Position numbers and translations under genes: made by a program | Origin: a virus | Direction: 5' to 3' (one strand) | DNA length: 44,099 nucleotides | Virus record (IMG/VR): IMGVR_UViG_3300010354_000166 | Span: 1 to 44,099 of that record | Part shown: piece after piece, positions 42,759 through 44,099 of the stretch | Layout of the letters: every line of letters begins with the position of its first letter | Position numbering within the stretch: position 1 is the first letter of the stretch | The notes under the pieces: model-generated | What the model saw: the letters and a program-made list of their open reading frames with translations, nothing else | Told to the model about the DNA's origin: nothing | Databases searched by the model: none

Positions 42759-42881
42759 ATGGACTTTGAGGTTTATAGAACACATGGTCTTATGGGTCGT
42801 TGTAGGTTACAGGGACCCTTTGATTTTTATCGCATGGCGCCCGCCATAAGGAACGCTTATCAATCAGAACACTGTCCATAA
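42759..42881 (+). CDS. Possible plus-strand small ORF (40 aa)
   Basis: This open frame (MDFEVYRTHGLMGRCRLQGP, FDFYRMAPAIRNAYQSEHCP, TAA) follows a G-rich GGGGG stretch about 7 bp before its ATG. It is the only plausible gene I see on the plus strand. The residue mix looks protein-like, but I do not recognise it and nothing else supports it. It fills most of the 228-bp gap between the membrane protein gene and the small-gene array. It contains a 14-bp inverted repeat (ATGGCG, CC, CGCCAT at 42834-42847). Confidence 0.3.
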   Translation: MDFEVYRTHGLMGRCRLQGPFDFYRMAPAIRNAYQSEHCP

Positions 42882-42917
42882 GCACGACTAATCACTGTAT
42901 TTAAGCACGGATACTAG

Positions 42918-42946
42918 GGGTGCTAAGTGTCACAAACTCAGCACCC
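42918..42946 (-). terminator. Stem-loop after the small-gene array
   Basis: GGGTGCT pairs with AGCACCC, then after one A/C mismatch AGT pairs with ACT around a 7-nt loop. It lies 12 bp past the stop of the last small gene in the array. No U-tract follows on either strand, so it may be a processing or stabilising hairpin rather than a standard terminator. Confidence 0.45.
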
Positions 42947-42958
42947 ACTAAGTATACC

Positions 42959-43123
42959 TTACTGCCCGGTGAGTTTGTTCTCAATAAAGACCATAAGTTC
43001 GCCAACGTCAACTAGAGCGTTGTGCCAATGATGCGCCAGTCCATACTCTTCAATAAACTCGACACCGACACAGCAATGGCAGGCAAGTGTGAGAGCGTTA
43101 GCGTAAGGAATTGCAGCGGGCAT
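42959..43123 (-). CDS. Small-array gene 5 (54 aa, unknown)
   Basis: This frame reads MPAAIPYANALTLACHCCVG, then VEFIEEYGLAHHWHNALVDV and GELMVFIENKLTGQ. It carries a CHCC cluster near residues 15-18 and HHWH near 31-34, so metal binding is conceivable. No family is recognised. Its leader carries the CCCCCTGATTCTT-type element (43131-43150) that also precedes small-array gene 2. Base composition is clearly richer in G and C than the phage tail genes. It is the last of at least five co-oriented short genes, each separated by a stem-loop. Confidence 0.62.
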   Translation of the reverse strand: MPAAIPYANALTLACHCCVGVEFIEEYGLAHHWHNALVDVGELMVFIENKLTGQ

Positions 43124-43130
43124 GAGACTA

Positions 43131-43150
43131 AAGAATCAGGGGGGAAGAAT
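43131..43150 (-). repeat. Leader repeat B, copy 1
   Basis: The plus strand reads aagaatcaggggggaagaat; copy 2 at 43888-43907 differs at one base. Both copies lie 7-10 bp before a small-gene ATG on the minus strand, and contain AAGAAT twice. The placement suggests a shared translation or regulatory leader. Confidence 0.7.
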
Positions 43151-43151
43151 T

Positions 43152-43172
43152 GAGCAGTTTAGTGTCATGCTC
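43152..43172 (-). other. Stem-loop between small-array genes 4 and 5
   Basis: GAGCA (43152-43156) pairs with TGCTC (43168-43172) around an 11-nt loop. It is weaker than the G/C-tract hairpins in the other gaps, but it occupies the same place between neighbouring short genes. Confidence 0.35.
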
Positions 43173-43185
43173 AGGACGGGTTAGA

Positions 43186-43365
43186 TTAACCCAGATAATA
43201 GCGGGCAACCTTATCAGTACCCTGACTCACGAGATACTGATTCATTGTATCAACCCACTGTTGCATTTGCTCTACCGTGAGGCGGCGATCATCGTTAACG
43301 ATAACAACGGCGCCGCTGCTGGTCTGAAGCAGGGCACGGTTGAGATTGGTCGGGGTGTAGGTCAT
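43186..43365 (-). CDS. Small-array gene 4 (59 aa, unknown)
   Basis: I choose ATG 43365 (MTYTPTNLNRALLQTSSGAV, VIVNDDRRLTVEQMQQWVDT, MNQYLVSQGTDKVARYYLG). An ATG at 43401 would add 12 residues, but those codons are the 29-bp leader repeat A, which also precedes the next gene where it cannot be extended to a start. A GGGAG Shine-Dalgarno 7 bp upstream supports 43365. The product looks like a small alpha/beta fold (SGAVVIVNDDRRLT then a helix). No family recognised. GC-rich compared with the tail genes. Confidence 0.7.
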   Translation of the reverse strand: MTYTPTNLNRALLQTSSGAVVIVNDDRRLTVEQMQQWVDTMNQYLVSQGTDKVARYYLG

Positions 43366-43369
43366 GGGT

Positions 43370-43398
43370 TGTCTCCCGTGTTGACTCTGTAATTCTAC
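43370..43398 (-). repeat. Leader repeat A, copy 1 (29 bp)
   Basis: This 29-bp stretch is identical to 43628-43656. On the minus strand it contains a TAGAAT box near its 5' end, preceded by TGG (extended -10-like), and a GGGAG Shine-Dalgarno near its 3' end, ending 4 bp before the ATG. It appears to be a complete portable 5' leader. Confidence 0.85.
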
Positions 43399-43405
43399 CA
43401 TGTCG

Positions 43406-43427
43406 GGGGGACCGTTGCGGGTCCCCC
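43406..43427 (-). terminator. Stem-loop between small-array genes 3 and 4
   Basis: GGGGGACC pairs perfectly with GGTCCCCC around a 6-nt loop (GTTGCG). It lies 7 bp after the stop of gene 3 and just before leader repeat A of gene 4. It lacks a clear U-tract on the minus strand, so it could be a terminator, a processing site or an end-protecting hairpin. Confidence 0.55.
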
Positions 43428-43434
43428 TGTTTGA

Positions 43435-43623
43435 TCAGTCCTGAATCTCAGTGGTGAACAGAAGCACCAGATCGATCAGGCAATCTGCGAAACTGTTAAC
43501 CCCGTTAATCTCCCGCTCAGCAAACTCGGTCGCCACTTTGAGATTGGGGGCGTCGATTGCCACGCTGTCATTCTCGATACCGTTAGGACCGTAGAAGGTG
43601 GCAAGGAAGGTAAAGGTGAACAT
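43435..43623 (-). CDS. Small-array gene 3 (62 aa, unknown)
   Basis: The product reads MFTFTFLATFYGPNGIENDS, then VAIDAPNLKVATEFAEREIN and GVNSFADCLIDLVLLFTTEI. A beta-strand start with an A/T/F alternation, then a helix (LKVATEFAEREI), suggests a small alpha/beta protein; the hydrophobic end (CLIDLVLLF) is too short for a sure membrane helix. No family recognised. The GGGAG Shine-Dalgarno 7 bp upstream is part of leader repeat A copy 2. It has a stem-loop on each side. Confidence 0.7.
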   Translation of the reverse strand: MFTFTFLATFYGPNGIENDSVAIDAPNLKVATEFAEREINGVNSFADCLIDLVLLFTTEIQD

Positions 43624-43627
43624 TGGG

Positions 43628-43656
43628 TGTCTCCCGTGTTGACTCTGTAATTCTAC
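43628..43656 (-). repeat. Leader repeat A, copy 2 (29 bp)
   Basis: Identical over 29 bp to copy 1 at 43370-43398 and placed the same 4 bp before a small-gene ATG. In this copy the reading frame cannot be extended to an ATG upstream, showing the repeat is untranslated leader rather than coding sequence. Confidence 0.85.
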
Positions 43657-43666
43657 AGGATGGATC

Positions 43667-43685
43667 GGGGGATCGGAGACCCCCC
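43667..43685 (-). other. G-tract/C-tract stem between small-array genes 2 and 3
   Basis: GGGGG (43667-43671) can pair with CCCCC (43681-43685) across a 9-nt loop. It lies after the gene 2 stop and before leader repeat A copy 2, matching the pattern of the other gaps, but with a shorter stem. Confidence 0.35.
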
Positions 43686-43694
43686 TTGTGCCAG

Positions 43695-43877
43695 TCAGTC
43701 GATTGTCACACCCCGAACATCCGCCGCATAAGATTCCCGGTAAGTCTTGGCGATTGAAACAACATCATTACCGCAATCCATTCCAGCAAAGGTTTGGGCG
43801 GTGTGAGTTGCAGCATCATGAGGCGCCCAGTATTCTTCCTGAGTTTGGATGTTGCAGCAGCGGGAAAAGATTGCCAT
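43695..43877 (-). CDS. Small-array gene 2 (60 aa, unknown)
   Basis: I choose ATG 43877 (MAIFSRCCNIQTQEEYWAPH, DAATHTAQTFAGMDCGNDVV, SIAKTYRESYAADVRGVTID); a TTG start at 43889 is possible but lies inside the leader. The protein has CC at 7-8 and one more Cys at 35, plus helical AATHTAQTF and SIAKTYRESYA. No family recognised. The leader carries element B copy 2. GC-rich, on the minus strand like its neighbours. Confidence 0.62.
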   Translation of the reverse strand: MAIFSRCCNIQTQEEYWAPHDAATHTAQTFAGMDCGNDVVSIAKTYRESYAADVRGVTID

Positions 43878-43887
43878 GGTTTGAATC

Positions 43888-43907
43888 AAGAATCAGGGGG
43901 AAAGAAT
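43888..43907 (-). repeat. Leader repeat B, copy 2
   Basis: The plus strand reads aagaatcagggggaaagaat, 19 of 20 identical to copy 1 at 43131-43150. It ends about 10 bp before the gene 2 ATG and directly abuts the stem-loop at 43908-43929. Confidence 0.7.
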
Positions 43908-43929
43908 GGGGGGATTGTTTGATCCCCCC
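43908..43929 (-). terminator. Stem-loop between small-array genes 1 and 2
   Basis: GGGGGGAT pairs perfectly with ATCCCCCC around a 6-nt loop. It is 7 bp past the stop of gene 1. On the minus strand it is followed by ATTCTTT, a modest U-rich run, so this is the most terminator-like of the array stem-loops. Confidence 0.6.
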
Positions 43930-43936
43930 TTGAGAA

Positions 43937-44098
43937 TCACTGACCGTTAGTGTAATCTCCGATGATGATTCCATTCTGCCGAACTTGAGCATAACCAAAC
44001 TCGATAGACAGATCGAGGCAGAGATCCCACGCTTGGTCCTCATCGGTGGTGGTATTCTCCCAAGGGGCAGAAGGGCAGATCACGTCGAGGCGGGTCAT
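43937..44098 (-). CDS. Small-array gene 1 (53 aa, unknown; start near window edge)
   Basis: The frame reads MTRLDVICPSAPWENTTTDE, then DQAWDLCLDLSIEFGYAQVR and QNGIIIGDYTNGQ before TGA. The ATG lies one base from the window end, so a longer upstream start cannot be excluded and its leader cannot be seen. The pattern of a beta start, a helix (EDQAWDLCLDLSIEFG) and a final hairpin (AQVRQNGIIIGDY) looks like a small folded protein. No family recognised. Composition and the stem-loop after its stop match the other array genes. Confidence 0.6.
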   Translation of the reverse strand: MTRLDVICPSAPWENTTTDEDQAWDLCLDLSIEFGYAQVRQNGIIIGDYTNGQ

Positions 44099-44099
44099 G

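Noticed and set aside
42532-42849. Plus-strand 105-residue frame over the two small cyanophage genes
   Set aside because: It lies opposite the recognised membrane protein gene and shows no recognisable features; the minus-strand genes explain the sequence.
42861-42960. Possible tRNA in the GC-richer junction, prompted by the 29-nt stem-loop
   Set aside because: No T-loop GTTC-type sequence, no acceptor stem and no anticodon arm could be built.
43150-43392. Plus-strand 80-residue frame opposite small-array gene 4
   Set aside because: The minus-strand gene has a Shine-Dalgarno, a duplicated leader and consistent orientation with its neighbours; the plus frame has none.
43366-43401. Longer start (ATG 43401) for small-array gene 4
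   Set aside because: The extra codons are the 29-bp leader repeat, which is untranslated in its second copy; the ribosome binding site favours 43365.
43816-44043. Minus-strand 75-residue frame overlapping small-array genes 1 and 2
   Set aside because: It runs through the stem-loop and leader B, and competes with two frames that fit the array pattern.

Overview
The window is a late structural block of a T4-like cyanomyovirus genome (cyanophage of the Kyanoviridae type). All well-supported genes are on the minus strand, so they are transcribed from right to left. Evidence for this assignment is the T4 virion gene order, read rightward to leftward as gp25, gp6, gp8, gp13, gp14, gp15, gp16, gp17, gp18, gp19, gp20, a gp67-like gene, gp21, gp22 and gp23. 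In addition, several small conserved hypothetical proteins resemble those I associate with marine cyanophages, and late-promoter-like boxes (TATAAATA type) lie ahead of head and tail genes. The host cannot be named from this sequence alone.

Layout. Positions 1-5225 hold the head assembly genes: truncated gp23 (major capsid), gp22 (scaffold), gp21 (prohead protease), two virion-type proteins of unknown role, a small protein with a capsid-targeting-like N-terminus, and a 51-aa gp67-like core protein. Positions 5253-9779 hold portal gp20, tail tube gp19 and tail sheath gp18. Positions 9864-14580 form the packaging module: a zinc-ribbon microprotein, gp17 large terminase, an HNH homing endonuclease that overlaps the gp17 start, two accessory proteins and gp16 small terminase. 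Positions 14588-18295 hold tail completion and neck genes gp15, gp14, gp13 plus two small conserved genes. Positions 18308-40459 are baseplate and distal tail: a 2,590-aa DUF4815-type protein, gp8, a 3,485-aa giant with a YHYH domain, gp6 and gp25. Positions 40486-42730 carry small conserved cyanophage genes and a glycosyltransferase-like gene.

Right of about 42.75 kb the DNA changes. Base composition becomes clearly GC-richer than the AT-rich tail genes. The region holds at least five minus-strand genes of 53-62 codons, separated by stem-loops, and two kinds of repeated leader element precede them. This cassette-like array is the least explained part of the window.

How the parts fit. gp20, gp67-like, gp22, gp21 and gp23 build the prohead; gp16/gp17 package DNA; gp13/gp14/gp15 join the head to the gp18/gp19 tail; gp6/gp8/gp25 form the baseplate wedges. 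The two giant proteins occupy the positions where T4 has gp7 and gp9-gp12. Several beta-rich sequence modules recur across gp14, gp15, gp8 and both giants, suggesting that domains have been shuffled within this tail block. No tRNA, rRNA, CRISPR array or insertion sequence was seen.
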